From NCBI GenBank assembly GCA_937958475.1, contig CALFXR010000156.1, positions 31,449 to 95,448 on the forward strand: DNA of 64,000 nt, read 5' to 3'. This DNA comes from an uncultured Mesorhizobium sp. (GTDB lineage Bacteria > Pseudomonadota > Alphaproteobacteria > Rhizobiales > Rhizobiaceae). Shown here piece after piece: positions 37,716-46,247 of the stretch; within the stretch, counting starts at the first letter, position 1, and every line of letters starts with the position of its first letter. A model generated the notes under the pieces. It made no database searches. It was not told the origin of the DNA and saw only the letters and a list, made by a program, of their open reading frames with translations. Position numbers and translations under genes: made by a program.

Positions 37716-39461
37716 TCACCCTCCGAACAGGATCTTCAGCGCGTTCTCCAGCCGAGATCGTTCCTTGGGGTCCGCGGTGTTCGGCGCGACGAAGCGGGTG
37801 AGGAACAGCGAGGCCTCGTTGAACGTGCCGATGCTCGCCTGGCGCAGATATGCCAGCGTCGAAAGCAGCGCCGAGGTGTCGCAGGTCTTCGGGTCGTAGT
37901 GCCAGTATGTGCCGTGCTCGCCCTCCGCGGCGACCATGCCGCAGCGATCCTGCGGCGGCACGTCGCGCCAGAACAGCGACAATATGTCGGTCAGCGCCGA
38001 GGGATTGTTGGCATAGTAGCTGTGCTTCAGCATGTCCTCGCCGATCTCGGTCATGTCGATGCTGTCGATCTCGGCGGCGTGAAGGATGTTGGAACCGCCC
38101 TGCCCGGCGCGCGGCGAATCGCCGTGCAGCTTGCGCGAGAAGGCGAGCGCCCAGTCCTTGTTCGAGGCGTAGAGCGTGATGCGCCGCGCCGCCGGGCGAA
38201 TCGTCTGGACCATTTCCGAGAACAGCCCGGCGTCGAGGTCGGGCGCGGTGAACAGCACCTGGTCGAAGGCCGGAAGCGGGCCCTTGTAGCGCAGCGCGAA
38301 GAGTTCGAGCGCGTCCGTCATCGCCCGGTTGCCCATCGAATGCGCGATGAGGTGGATGCGGGTCGCGCCGGAACGCGCCACGACGTCCTCGAGGAAGCGG
38401 CTGAGCCTGCGTCCGCTCAGGTTCACGACCGCCGTATCGGCGATGTAGCTGAGGATAGACGCGCGCGACGGCCAGGAATAGAGGATCGGAAGGCCCTCGA
38501 AGTTCATGTCGAAGGCCATCTGCGCGGTGCGCTTCGCCGCTTCGTGGAAAGGTACGTTGAAGCCGTGGACGAAGACGAAGGCCTCGGCCTTGCCGGTCTT
38601 GCGGACATGGTCCTGCATCTCGGCGAAGACCGATTCGGCGGCGGCCGGAACCACCGAGGAGAGCACGATGTGGCGCTGCGGATCCTCGCGGAAATCGAAG
38701 GTCCATATGGACGGCTTCTCGATCTTTCCCGGCCGATGCTGTTCGGGAATGCTGACAGTGGCGGTACCGTATTCCAGCTCGCCGCGCTGGCCAGAGTAGA
38801 AATCATTCGGCAACTCGCTGCCGCTGCGGGCGCGATCGGTCGCGTAGTAGATCCTGACCGAAGAGAAGCCCTCGGCGGGATCGACGTCGAAGGCGCGCCG
38901 TTCCTGTTCCTCGCTCGCCTGCATCGCCTCGCGGTGCACGGCGACGGCCTGCCGCGCGGCGCCGGAAGCGGTTCCCTCGATCTTGCCCAGCTTCGCCAGG
39001 ATCGGCTCGACTGCCGCACCGAGTCCAGCCGCCCGGGCGACAGCCAGCGCCGAAGCCAGCGCCTCCACGGCCGCGACGCCGTTGTCGGCGGCGACGAAAT
39101 CGTCCGCCGCGGCAGTGTAGACCGCGATCAGGTCTGGAGACAGGTCGCCGTCGGTTCCGGCAATCAGGCCGGCCAGTTCCATTCGCCGCCGCGCCGCCTC
39201 GGCGTGCAGGCCGGCGGCGCTCTCGATCGCCGCCAGCTGGGCGAGCAGGTCCATGCGGATGCGGGCGTCTTCGGCGGACGGGAGGGCGGCCTCGATGAGG
39301 GCAGCGGCGGCGGCACCGTCGCCGCTGGCGAGAGCATCGGCGACACGTAAACCGATCAGCGGGTCCACTTCGGCATGTGCCGGCGCCGTCAGGGAGAGAA
39401 CCGCCGCCGCCCATAACAAGGTCGGCCGACGCAACAAATCGACGAACGAAAACATAGGCAT
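37716..39461 (-). CDS. Secreted alpha/beta hydrolase, DUF900 family
   Basis: 581 residues. A signal peptide (residues about 10-30, ending APAHA-E) leads to an alpha-helical, alanine-rich region (35-185) that resembles helical repeats. The C-terminal DUF900 hydrolase has the strand AFVFVHGFNVPFHEA (HG at 299-300), the nucleophile box LIAHSMGNRAM (Ser375) and an APDLDAGLF acid region. A catalytic histidine is likely near NPSALTD. DUF900 hydrolases are lipase/esterase-like with few known substrates. The start at 39461 is 7 bases after GGAG, and a shorter ATG at 39455 also fits. The reading to 39701 lacks a signal peptide. Confidence 0.85.
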   Translation of the reverse strand: MPMFSFVDLLRRPTLLWAAAVLSLTAPAHAEVDPLIGLRVADALASGDGAAAAALIEAALPSAEDARIRMDLLAQLAAIESAAGLHAEAARRRMELAGLIAGTDGDLSPDLIAVYTAAADDFVAADNGVAAVEALASALAVARAAGLGAAVEPILAKLGKIEGTASGAARQAVAVHREAMQASEEQERRAFDVDPAEGFSSVRIYYATDRARSGSELPNDFYSGQRGELEYGTATVSIPEQHRPGKIEKPSIWTFDFREDPQRHIVLSSVVPAAAESVFAEMQDHVRKTGKAEAFVFVHGFNVPFHEAAKRTAQMAFDMNFEGLPILYSWPSRASILSYIADTAVVNLSGRRLSRFLEDVVARSGATRIHLIAHSMGNRAMTDALELFALRYKGPLPAFDQVLFTAPDLDAGLFSEMVQTIRPAARRITLYASNKDWALAFSRKLHGDSPRAGQGGSNILHAAEIDSIDMTEIGEDMLKHSYYANNPSALTDILSLFWRDVPPQDRCGMVAAEGEHGTYWHYDPKTCDTSALLSTLAYLRQASIGTFNEASLFLTRFVAPNTADPKERSRLENALKILFGG

Positions 39462-39835
39462 GCCCCCACTCCGCCGGCTCCGTCCCGAGACCCCTTGTGC
39501 GTCCTGGATCACCCGGCCGCGGAAGCGAAGTTCTTTCATCGCGGCGACCCGCACCGCAGACGAAGCTCGACGCTCCCTATCCCATCTTCGCGGCGGGAAT
39601 GTGAACGATTCGGCGCGGTCGGACCGGCGCTCGGGGGTGTCGACCGCGGATTCGGTCGCGGCGCACGCCTGTATCCGCTGATAGCGATGCAAAGAGGTCA
39701 CACCACGAAAAAGTGTGGCGGAAAAACGTCTTCAATAAGCTCGACATGCGTAGAAGTGGCGTCGCTACGGATGTAATGGTCGATCAGATAGTCGAGATCA
39801 TCACGGCCGTCGTTCTTTCAGGTGGGGAATATAAC
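39462..39835. other. Gene-free divergent region between DUF900 hydrolase and outer-membrane protein
   Basis: 374 bases with no convincing gene. It must hold the promoters of both divergent genes. A short CACAC/GTGTG hairpin lies near 39700-39720, and a GGTGGGGA ribosome site precedes the downstream ATG. I see no clear -35/-10 pair. Confidence 0.6.
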
Positions 39836-41143
39836 ATGTCACGCAAATCGCTTTTGGCCGCAGCTTGCGCCATCATCATGCCGGGAGCGGCCATCGCCGC
39901 TGACGCTCAGGAGCCGGTCGCCGAAGGCTACAACTGGTCGGGCTTCTACGCGGGTGTTGGCATCGGCGCCGGCGGCGTCGTGCACGAGCTGAGCACGCCG
40001 CTCGTGGACGACCTGTCGTTCAACGGCATCGGCGGTGAAGGCATGTTCGGCCAGGTCACCGTGGGCTACGACCACATGCTCAGCCAGCGCTTCCTGCTCG
40101 GCGCCTTCGCCGACGGGCGCCTCGGCAATATCGGCACCTCCCTCCGGGTTCCTCTGCTCGGCGGCCTAGATGCCTCGATCAACGCGACCTACGGCTTCGA
40201 CGTCGGCCTGCGCGCCGGATATCTCGTCACGCCGAAGACGCTCGCCTACGTGCTGGGCGGCTACTCCTGGCAGAAGTTCAAGCTCGACGCCAATCCGTTC
40301 CCCTTCACCTACGACTGGAGCAGCAGCGGCTTCGTGGTCGGGGCCGGCATGGAGACCGCGGTCACCGGCAACTGGACGCTGAGCGGCGAGTATCGCTACT
40401 CGCAGTATGCGAAGCACGACATCATCGCGGGTCTCGGCGGTCCGGCCGGCATTCTCGACGTCACGCCGTCGACCCACACCTTCCTGATAGGCGTCAACTA
40501 CCGGCCGGGTGCTCGTGACGGTGGCGGCGCTTCCTTCGCTGCGCCGGCCTACAACTGGACGGGCTTCTACGTCGGCGGCGCCTTCGGTGCCGGCGCGGCC
40601 TCGCACGAACTCGGCTCGAACCTCATTCCCGGCGGCATCACCTTCAACGGCATCGGCTCCGAAGGCGTGTTCGGCGAACTGTCGGTCGGCTATGATCACG
40701 ACTTCGGCAACTTCGTCGGCGGCGTGATGATCGATGGCCGCTACTCGGGCATCACCACGAGCCTCGACCTCGGTACGCTGATCCCGATCACGGCCAACAT
40801 CGACGCCGACTACGGCTTCGACGTGCTCGCCCGCGCGGGCTTCAAGGTAGACGAAGCGACGCTGGCCTACGCCATCGGCGGCTACAGCTACCAGCACTTC
40901 GACGTGAACTACACGACGCCTGGGCCGAGCGGCTCGCTCTACGACTGGGGTTCGCACGGCTTCTCGGTCGGCGCCGGCCTCGAGGCGGCGCTCAGCGAAC
41001 ACATGACGGTCGGCATCGAGTATCGCTACTCGCAGTTCGCGAAGAAGGACTTCTCCACGGAACTCGGCGCACCCGCCGGCTCCATCACCGACACGCCGTC
41101 CTTCCACACCGCCCGCGTCGGCGTGAAGTACAAGTTCAACTGA
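39836..41143 (+). CDS. Outer-membrane protein made of two tandem Omp25/31-like barrels
   Basis: 435 residues with a signal peptide (about 1-22, cut after AIAA). Two copies of the same domain follow, at about 32-228 and 239-435. They align from YNWSGFYAGVGIGAG against YNWTGFYVGGAFGAG, through FNGIGGEGMFGQVTVGYDH against FNGIGSEGVFGELSVGYDH and EYRYSQYAKHD against EYRYSQFAKKD, to the C-terminal aromatic end VGVKYKFN. Each copy has the length and alternating strands of an eight-stranded rhizobial/Brucella Omp25/31-type barrel. Family members are usually one domain, so this is a fused duplication. GGTGGGGA precedes the ATG. Confidence 0.9.
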   Translation: MSRKSLLAAACAIIMPGAAIAADAQEPVAEGYNWSGFYAGVGIGAGGVVHELSTPLVDDLSFNGIGGEGMFGQVTVGYDHMLSQRFLLGAFADGRLGNIGTSLRVPLLGGLDASINATYGFDVGLRAGYLVTPKTLAYVLGGYSWQKFKLDANPFPFTYDWSSSGFVVGAGMETAVTGNWTLSGEYRYSQYAKHDIIAGLGGPAGILDVTPSTHTFLIGVNYRPGARDGGGASFAAPAYNWTGFYVGGAFGAGAASHELGSNLIPGGITFNGIGSEGVFGELSVGYDHDFGNFVGGVMIDGRYSGITTSLDLGTLIPITANIDADYGFDVLARAGFKVDEATLAYAIGGYSYQHFDVNYTTPGPSGSLYDWGSHGFSVGAGLEAALSEHMTVGIEYRYSQFAKKDFSTELGAPAGSITDTPSFHTARVGVKYKFN

Positions 41144-41184
41144 TCGATCGGGTCGTCCGACCCTTCGAAGACCGAAAACCTGAA

Positions 41185-41219
41185 GACCGCGGGGCCCTCC
41201 AGCTCCGCGGTTTCCTTTT
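41185..41219 (+). terminator. Rho-independent terminator after the double-barrel porin gene
   Basis: ACCGCGG at 41186-41192 pairs with CCGCGGT at 41205-41211, followed by TTCCTTTT. It lies about 45 bases after the stop of the outer-membrane protein gene and before map, so it probably ends that strong transcript. Confidence 0.7.
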
Positions 41220-41307
41220 GAAGACACCCTCGCCTCTTGAACCGGGCGGCGTTGAGTGTCACATCAGGACAACGCGGCCGGAAGGCGGTCGACACTGTGG
41301 ACGCAAG

Positions 41308-42132
41308 ATGGTCAGCTATCTCGACGCCGATGCGGCGCCACTCAAGAATACCGGACAGATCCGCCTGTACGGCGAGGAAGCCTTCGCGGGCATGCGTGCG
41401 GCCTGCCAGCTGACGGCACGTTGCCTCGACGCGCTTGTCGACATCGTCGCTCCCGGCGTGACCACCGATACGATCGACCGCTTCGTCTTCGAGTTCGGCA
41501 TGGACCACGGCGCCCTGCCGGCGACGCTCAACTACCGCGGCTATACGAAGTCGTCCTGCACGTCGATCAACCATGTGGTGTGCCACGGCATTCCCGACGA
41601 CAAGCCGCTGCGCGACGGCGACATCGTCAACATCGACGTCACCTACATCCTTGATGGATGGCACGGCGATTCGAGCCGGATGTATCCGGTCGGCCAGATC
41701 AAGCGCGCCGCCGAACGGCTGCTGGAAGTCACCTATGAATGCCTGATGCGCGGAGTCGGCGCCGTGCGTCCCGGCGCGCGCACCGGCGCGATCGGCGCCG
41801 CGATTCAGACCTACGCAGAAGCCGAGCGCTGCTCGGTGGTGCGCGATTTCTGCGGCCACGGCGTCGGCAGGCTGTTCCACGACGCCCCCAACATCCTCCA
41901 CTACGGCAGCGCCCATGAGGGCGTCGAGATGCGGCCGGGCATGATCTTCACCATCGAGCCGATGATCAATCTCGGCCGTCCGCATGTGAAGGTCCTGTCG
42001 GACGGCTGGACCGCGGTGACCCGCGACCGCTCGCTGTCGGCGCAATACGAGCACACGGTCGGCGTCACCGCGGCGGGATGCGAGGTCTTCACCTTGTCGC
42101 CCGCGGGTCGCGATCGCCCCGGTCTCGCCTGA
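41308..42132 (+). CDS. map: Methionine aminopeptidase, type I
   Basis: 274 residues. Map removes the initiator methionine from new proteins in the cytoplasm. The metal-binding residues are in VNIDVTYILDGWHGDSSRMY (two aspartates), FCGHGVGRLFHDAP (histidine), FTIEPMI (glutamate) and QYEHTVGVT (glutamate). NYRGYTKSSCTSINHVVCHG is the usual substrate-binding histidine region. ATG at 41308 gives the family length; the reading from 41218 runs through the terminator region. radC follows in the same direction. Confidence 0.95.
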   Translation: MVSYLDADAAPLKNTGQIRLYGEEAFAGMRAACQLTARCLDALVDIVAPGVTTDTIDRFVFEFGMDHGALPATLNYRGYTKSSCTSINHVVCHGIPDDKPLRDGDIVNIDVTYILDGWHGDSSRMYPVGQIKRAAERLLEVTYECLMRGVGAVRPGARTGAIGAAIQTYAEAERCSVVRDFCGHGVGRLFHDAPNILHYGSAHEGVEMRPGMIFTIEPMINLGRPHVKVLSDGWTAVTRDRSLSAQYEHTVGVTAAGCEVFTLSPAGRDRPGLA

Positions 42133-42225
42133 AGCGAGGGCGAGTAGCGCCTTTCGCCTCGCGCATCAGTTGTTCTATCATCCGCCTCGGGCACGGCGCG
42201 GCCGTTACGCCAGGGCGGGGATCGC

Positions 42226-42984
42226 ATGCAGGACGAGGGCAACGACGACGAGCGCGGCTTTCTCGGCGAACCGACTCTGAAGGCGCTCGCCGCGCGCAAG
42301 CCGCAGCAAGAGCAGCCCCACTACGTCGGACACCGCGACCGGTTGCGCGAGCGCTTTTCCGCCACGGGCGCGGAAGCCTTCGCCGACTACGAGCTGCTCG
42401 AGATGCTCCTGTTCCGCCTGATTCCGCGCACCGACACCAAGCCGGTCGCCAAGGCGCTGCTGGCGCGCTTCGGCACGCTCGCCGAGGTCCTCGGCGCGCC
42501 GGCAAGCCGCCTGCAGGAGGTGAAGGGCATCGGGCCTACGGCAGCGCTCGATCTGAAGGTGATCGCCGCCGCCGCCCAGCGCATGGCGCGCGGCGAGATC
42601 AAGCGGCGGGAGGTGCTGTCGTCCTGGAGCCAGGTGATCGACTACTGCCGCGCGGCGATGGCCTTCGAGCAGCGCGAGCAGTTCCGCATCCTGTTCCTCG
42701 ACAAGAAGAACGCGCTGATCGCCGACGAGGTGCAGCAGACCGGCACCGTCGACCATACGCCCGTCTACCCGCGCGAGGTGGTGCGGCGCGCCCTCGAGCT
42801 TTCGTCCACGGCGCTGATCCTGGTCCACAACCACCCGTCCGGGGATCCCACTCCGTCGCGCGCCGACATCGATATGACGCGCACCATCATCGAGACGGCG
42901 AAGCCGCTCGGCATCGCCGTCCACGATCACATCATCATCGGCAAGAGCGGACATGTCAGCATGAAAGGCGTGCAGCTGATCTGA
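42226..42984 (+). CDS. radC: RadC family protein with JAB/MPN metalloprotease-like domain
   Basis: 252 residues. RadC is named for DNA repair, but its biochemical role remains unsettled. The N-terminal half has a helix-hairpin-helix (VKGIGPTAALDLKVIAAA), and the C-terminal JAB1/MPN domain has the zinc motif ALILVHNHPSGDPTPSRADID. The length and domain order are standard. It lies 93 bases after map, an order common in alphaproteobacteria, and 100 bases before the permease gene. Confidence 0.92.
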   Translation: MQDEGNDDERGFLGEPTLKALAARKPQQEQPHYVGHRDRLRERFSATGAEAFADYELLEMLLFRLIPRTDTKPVAKALLARFGTLAEVLGAPASRLQEVKGIGPTAALDLKVIAAAAQRMARGEIKRREVLSSWSQVIDYCRAAMAFEQREQFRILFLDKKNALIADEVQQTGTVDHTPVYPREVVRRALELSSTALILVHNHPSGDPTPSRADIDMTRTIIETAKPLGIAVHDHIIIGKSGHVSMKGVQLI

Positions 42985-43084
42985 GGGAACGCGGGCGCGG
43001 GCGCGGAGAATCGAAGGGTACGGGTGAAACCGTTTCGATGGCTCCGGCATTTAGTGTCGCCCGCCTAAGCCAGGTTCCGAAAAA

Positions 43085-44860
43085 ATGACGACGCCCCAGT
43101 TCCTCGCCTTTGCGGTGATCGCCGGCATGATGGCCGCTTTCCTGTGGGGACGTTTCCGCTACGATCTCGTGGCCGCGGTGGCGCTGCTTGCCGCGGTCGC
43201 GGTGGGGATCGTGCCGTTCGATCGTGCCTTCACCGGCTTCAGCGACGACATCGTCATCATCGTCGGCAGCGCCCTTCTCGTCAGCGCATCGGTGGCGCGG
43301 TCGGGCATCATGGAACTCCTCATCCAGCGCCATTTCCCGGCAACTAGCTCGGTACGCGCCAAGCTCGCGCTCCTGGTCATCATCGTCGCCGTCCTGTCTG
43401 CCTTCGTGAAGAACATCGGCGCGCTGGCGATCATGATACCTGTCGCCTTCCAGTTCGCCCGAAGATCCAAGATCCCTCCCTCGGTCTTCCTCATGCCGAT
43501 GGCTTTCGCGGCACTTCTCGGGGGGCTGATGACCCAGGTCGGCACGTCGCCGAACATCATCGTGTCGCGTGTGCGCGAGGAAATGACCGGCACCTCGTTC
43601 TCCATGTTCGACTTTACGCCGGTCGGCGCGATGCTGACGCTCGCCGGTTTCGTCTTTCTCGTCCTATTCTATCGCCTCCTGCCGCAACGCACGCCGGCTT
43701 CCGAAGGACTGCACGAGGCGATCGACATTCCCGACTATCTCGCCGAGGCGCGCATCACCGCCAAGTCGACGGTCGCCGGCAAGACCGTCTCCGACCTCCT
43801 GAAGGCGGCCGCCGGCAATGCACGCATCGCCTCGATCATGCGTGCCGACGGGCTGGCGATCACGCCGCTGCCCGATTCGGTGCTGCGCGAAGGTGATATC
43901 CTCCTCCTCGAAGGCGATCCGCCGGCCCTCGACCGGTTGGTCGCGCAGGCGAGGCTGTCGCTGACCGACGGCCGGGAAGTCGGCGCCAAGGACGGCGACA
44001 CCGACGTCGAAGCCGTCGAGGCGGTCGTCGGCGAAAACTCGATGCTGATCGGCCTGTCGGCGCAGCGCCTGCTGCTGTTCGACCGCTATCGCGCCAACGT
44101 GCTCGCGGTGAGCCGGCGCGGCGAACGCATCCGCGGACGGCCGGGAAGCATAACATTCCGCCTCGGCGACATCGTCGTCCTGCAGGCGGAGCGAACCCGC
44201 CTTCCCGAACTCCTGCGCGAGTTCGGCTGCCTGCCGCTGGCCGAACGGCCGATCCTGATGGGCAGCGTGCGCCAGGGCCTGGTACCGCTGGCGATCCTCG
44301 GCGCGGCGATGGCGGCGACCGCGCTCGGGCTGTTGCCGGTCACGATCGCCTTCTTCTCGGCCGCGGTGCTCATGGTGCTGTTCAGGACGATCCCGCTGCG
44401 CGACGTGTACTCGGCCATGGATGGCCCGATCCTCGTCATGCTCGCTGCAATAATCCCCGTCAGCGACGCGCTGACGACGACCGGCGCCACCGACCTGATC
44501 GCGAGCGGCCTGGTCGCCGTCGGCACCGGCCAGCCGGCCTATGCGGCACTGGCTCTGGTGCTGGTGACGGCAATGGCAGTGACGCCGTTCCTCAACAATG
44601 CCGCGACGGTACTCGTCATGGCACCGATCGCGGCGAGTTTCGCCACCGGACTGGGCTTTCGCCCGGAAGCCTTCCTGATGGCCGTCGCCATCGGCGCGGG
44701 CTGCGACTTCCTGACGCCGATCGGACACCAGTGCAACACGCTCGTCATGGGCCCGGGCGGATACAGGTTCGGCGACTATGCGCGGCTCGGGTTCCCGCTC
44801 TCGGTCCTCGTGGTACTGGTCGGCGTCCCGGCACTGATGCTGGTCTGGCCGGTCAACTGA
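43085..44860 (+). CDS. SLC13/DASS-type permease with two TrkA-C domains
   Basis: 591 residues, inner-membrane transporter of the divalent-anion:sodium symporter group. The N-terminal half has about five membrane segments, with the family motif FVKNIGALAIMIPVAF (around residue 115) and GGLMTQVGTSPNIIVS, which place it in SLC13. Residues about 215-290 and 310-400 are two cytoplasmic RCK-C/TrkA-C domains (DSVLREGDILLLEGDPP, ITFRLGDIVVLQAER). The C-terminal half holds more membrane segments with VTPFLNNAATVLVMAPI. The substrate (sulfate, dicarboxylate or another anion) cannot be told. Confidence 0.9.
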   Translation: MTTPQFLAFAVIAGMMAAFLWGRFRYDLVAAVALLAAVAVGIVPFDRAFTGFSDDIVIIVGSALLVSASVARSGIMELLIQRHFPATSSVRAKLALLVIIVAVLSAFVKNIGALAIMIPVAFQFARRSKIPPSVFLMPMAFAALLGGLMTQVGTSPNIIVSRVREEMTGTSFSMFDFTPVGAMLTLAGFVFLVLFYRLLPQRTPASEGLHEAIDIPDYLAEARITAKSTVAGKTVSDLLKAAAGNARIASIMRADGLAITPLPDSVLREGDILLLEGDPPALDRLVAQARLSLTDGREVGAKDGDTDVEAVEAVVGENSMLIGLSAQRLLLFDRYRANVLAVSRRGERIRGRPGSITFRLGDIVVLQAERTRLPELLREFGCLPLAERPILMGSVRQGLVPLAILGAAMAATALGLLPVTIAFFSAAVLMVLFRTIPLRDVYSAMDGPILVMLAAIIPVSDALTTTGATDLIASGLVAVGTGQPAYAALALVLVTAMAVTPFLNNAATVLVMAPIAASFATGLGFRPEAFLMAVAIGAGCDFLTPIGHQCNTLVMGPGGYRFGDYARLGFPLSVLVVLVGVPALMLVWPVN

Positions 44861-44892
44861 ACACGAAACGGGTTTCGCGAAAATGCCGCGCC

Positions 44893-44906
44893 TTGATCCA
44901 GCGCAA
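44893..44906 (+). promoter_or_regulatory. FixK/FNR-type box upstream of the Crp/Fnr regulator
   Basis: TTGATCCAGCGCAA at 44893-44906 matches the FixK/FNR recognition pattern TTG(A/C)-N6-(G/T)CAA; its left half TTGAT is perfect. It lies 117 bases before the ATG of the Crp/Fnr-type gene and 33 bases after the permease stop. Likely role: oxygen-linked control, or autoregulation, of that gene. Function is inferred from the motif. Confidence 0.6.
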
Positions 44907-45022
44907 AGAACCCCATCGGTATTGCGGATGTGATAAACAATATTTCTGCTCTGCTTGTATTGGGCCGGGCGGTCGTGGAATCATTTTCCACGACGGCGGG
45001 CGGCTTTTTGGAGGTCGCAGCG

Positions 45023-45799
45023 ATGGAAGCTCTTCTTTCGACGCTCGGGCGCGGCGAAAACGACCAGCACACGCTTCACCGCTGCTTCGCCCCCTGCGCC
45101 AGCGACGCGGCGCTTCGCGAGGAACTGGTCAGGATCGCCCATGTCAGGAATTTCTCGTCCGGCGAGACCATCGTCGGCGAAGGCGAGGAATCCGGCCTCG
45201 TCGGCACCGTGCTGTCCGGCGTGCTTCGGGTGCAGAAGACCATGTCCGACGGCCGCCAGCAGATCGTCGGGCTGCTCTTTGCACCGAGCCTGTTCGGACG
45301 CGTCTTCTCGCAGATATCGCCGGTGGCCATCGAAGCGGCGTCGGACTGCCGCCTGTGCTGCTTCTCCCGCGCTGCCTTCGAGACGTTCCTCGCCCGCCAT
45401 CCGGCGGTCGAGCACGACGTCATGCTGGCAGTTCTCGACGAACTCGACGCCGCGCAGGAGTGGATGCTCCTGCTCGGCTGCCAGGCAGTCCAGGAGCGCG
45501 TCGCCAGCTTCCTGCTGATGCTGCTGCGCCAGTCTGACCTCGCCGCCGAGTGCGCCGCTTCGCGCCGCCGGCGCATGGTCAACGTGCCTGTCTCCCGCCA
45601 CGACATGGCGGTCTATCTCGGCACCACGGCGGAGACGATCAGCCGCACGATCCAGGACCTGGCCCGGCGCGGCGTGCTGCGCATCATCAATCCACAGCGC
45701 TTCGAGGTACTCGACGAGGCGCGCCTGGTCTTCCTGTCCGGAAGGGCTTCAGCGCAGCCGGACGACCGGCAGCACGAGCCAAGGCGTAGATCGGCCTAG
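45023..45799 (+). CDS. Crp/Fnr-family transcription regulator (FixK/FnrN-like)
   Basis: 258 residues from the ATG at 45023, after GGAGG. A cyclic-nucleotide-like sensor domain (about 25-145, ETIVGEGEESGLVGTVLSGVLRV) is joined by a dimer helix to a winged HTH. The recognition helix TAETISRTIQDL (near residue 212) has the E-x-x-S-R pattern of FNR/FixK proteins that read TTGAT half-sites. Cysteines lie at 21, 25, 109, 112 and 113; this is not the classic FNR cluster spacing, so oxygen sensing through a 4Fe-4S cluster is uncertain. It probably controls microaerobic genes, and a matching box lies upstream. Confidence 0.87.
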   Translation: MEALLSTLGRGENDQHTLHRCFAPCASDAALREELVRIAHVRNFSSGETIVGEGEESGLVGTVLSGVLRVQKTMSDGRQQIVGLLFAPSLFGRVFSQISPVAIEAASDCRLCCFSRAAFETFLARHPAVEHDVMLAVLDELDAAQEWMLLLGCQAVQERVASFLLMLLRQSDLAAECAASRRRRMVNVPVSRHDMAVYLGTTAETISRTIQDLARRGVLRIINPQRFEVLDEARLVFLSGRASAQPDDRQHEPRRRSA

Positions 45800-45846
45800 A
45801 CGATCGTCATGCCGACCGACCCAGAGGACGCCACGAAGGGCCGCGC

Positions 45847-46239
45847 TCAATACCAGCCGACGGCGACCTGCGCTTCCTCGGACATGCGGTCGGGCGTCCA
45901 CGGCGGATCGAACACCATGTTGACCTCGACGTCGGAGACGCCCTCGACGGTGCCGACGGCATTCTGCACCCAGCCGGGCATCTCGCCGGCCACCGGGCAG
46001 CCCGGCGCGGTCAGCGTCATGTCGATCTTGACCGAGCGGTCGTCCTCGATGTCGATCTTGTAGATCAACCCGAGTTCGTAGATGTCGGCCGGGATTTCCG
46101 GGTCGTAGACGGTCTTCAGCGCCATGACGATGTCGTCAGTCAGCCGCGCCAGCTCGTCGGCGGGAATGGACGAAGCGGCGTAGACGCTGTCGGCGGCGCC
46201 GGTTGCGGCTTCACCTGCGGGCTTTGCCTGGTCCTGCAT
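45847..46239 (-). CDS. sufT: SUF system Fe-S assembly protein SufT (DUF59/MIP18 type)
   Basis: 130 residues. DUF59 proteins of the SufT type help mature or traffic Fe-S clusters. The core is intact: KTVYDPEIPADIYELGLIY, DMTLTAPGCPVAGEMPGWV with the conserved cysteine, and the VFDPPWTPDRMS end. The start at 46239 follows GGGAGATC, while an earlier ATG at 46251 overlaps the sufS stop. It is the last gene of the operon in this window, followed by the convergent regulator gene 48 bases away, and no sufA (HesB/IscA) follows. Confidence 0.93.
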   Translation of the reverse strand: MQDQAKPAGEAATGAADSVYAASSIPADELARLTDDIVMALKTVYDPEIPADIYELGLIYKIDIEDDRSVKIDMTLTAPGCPVAGEMPGWVQNAVGTVEGVSDVEVNMVFDPPWTPDRMSEEAQVAVGWY

Positions 46240-46247
46240 GATCTCCC

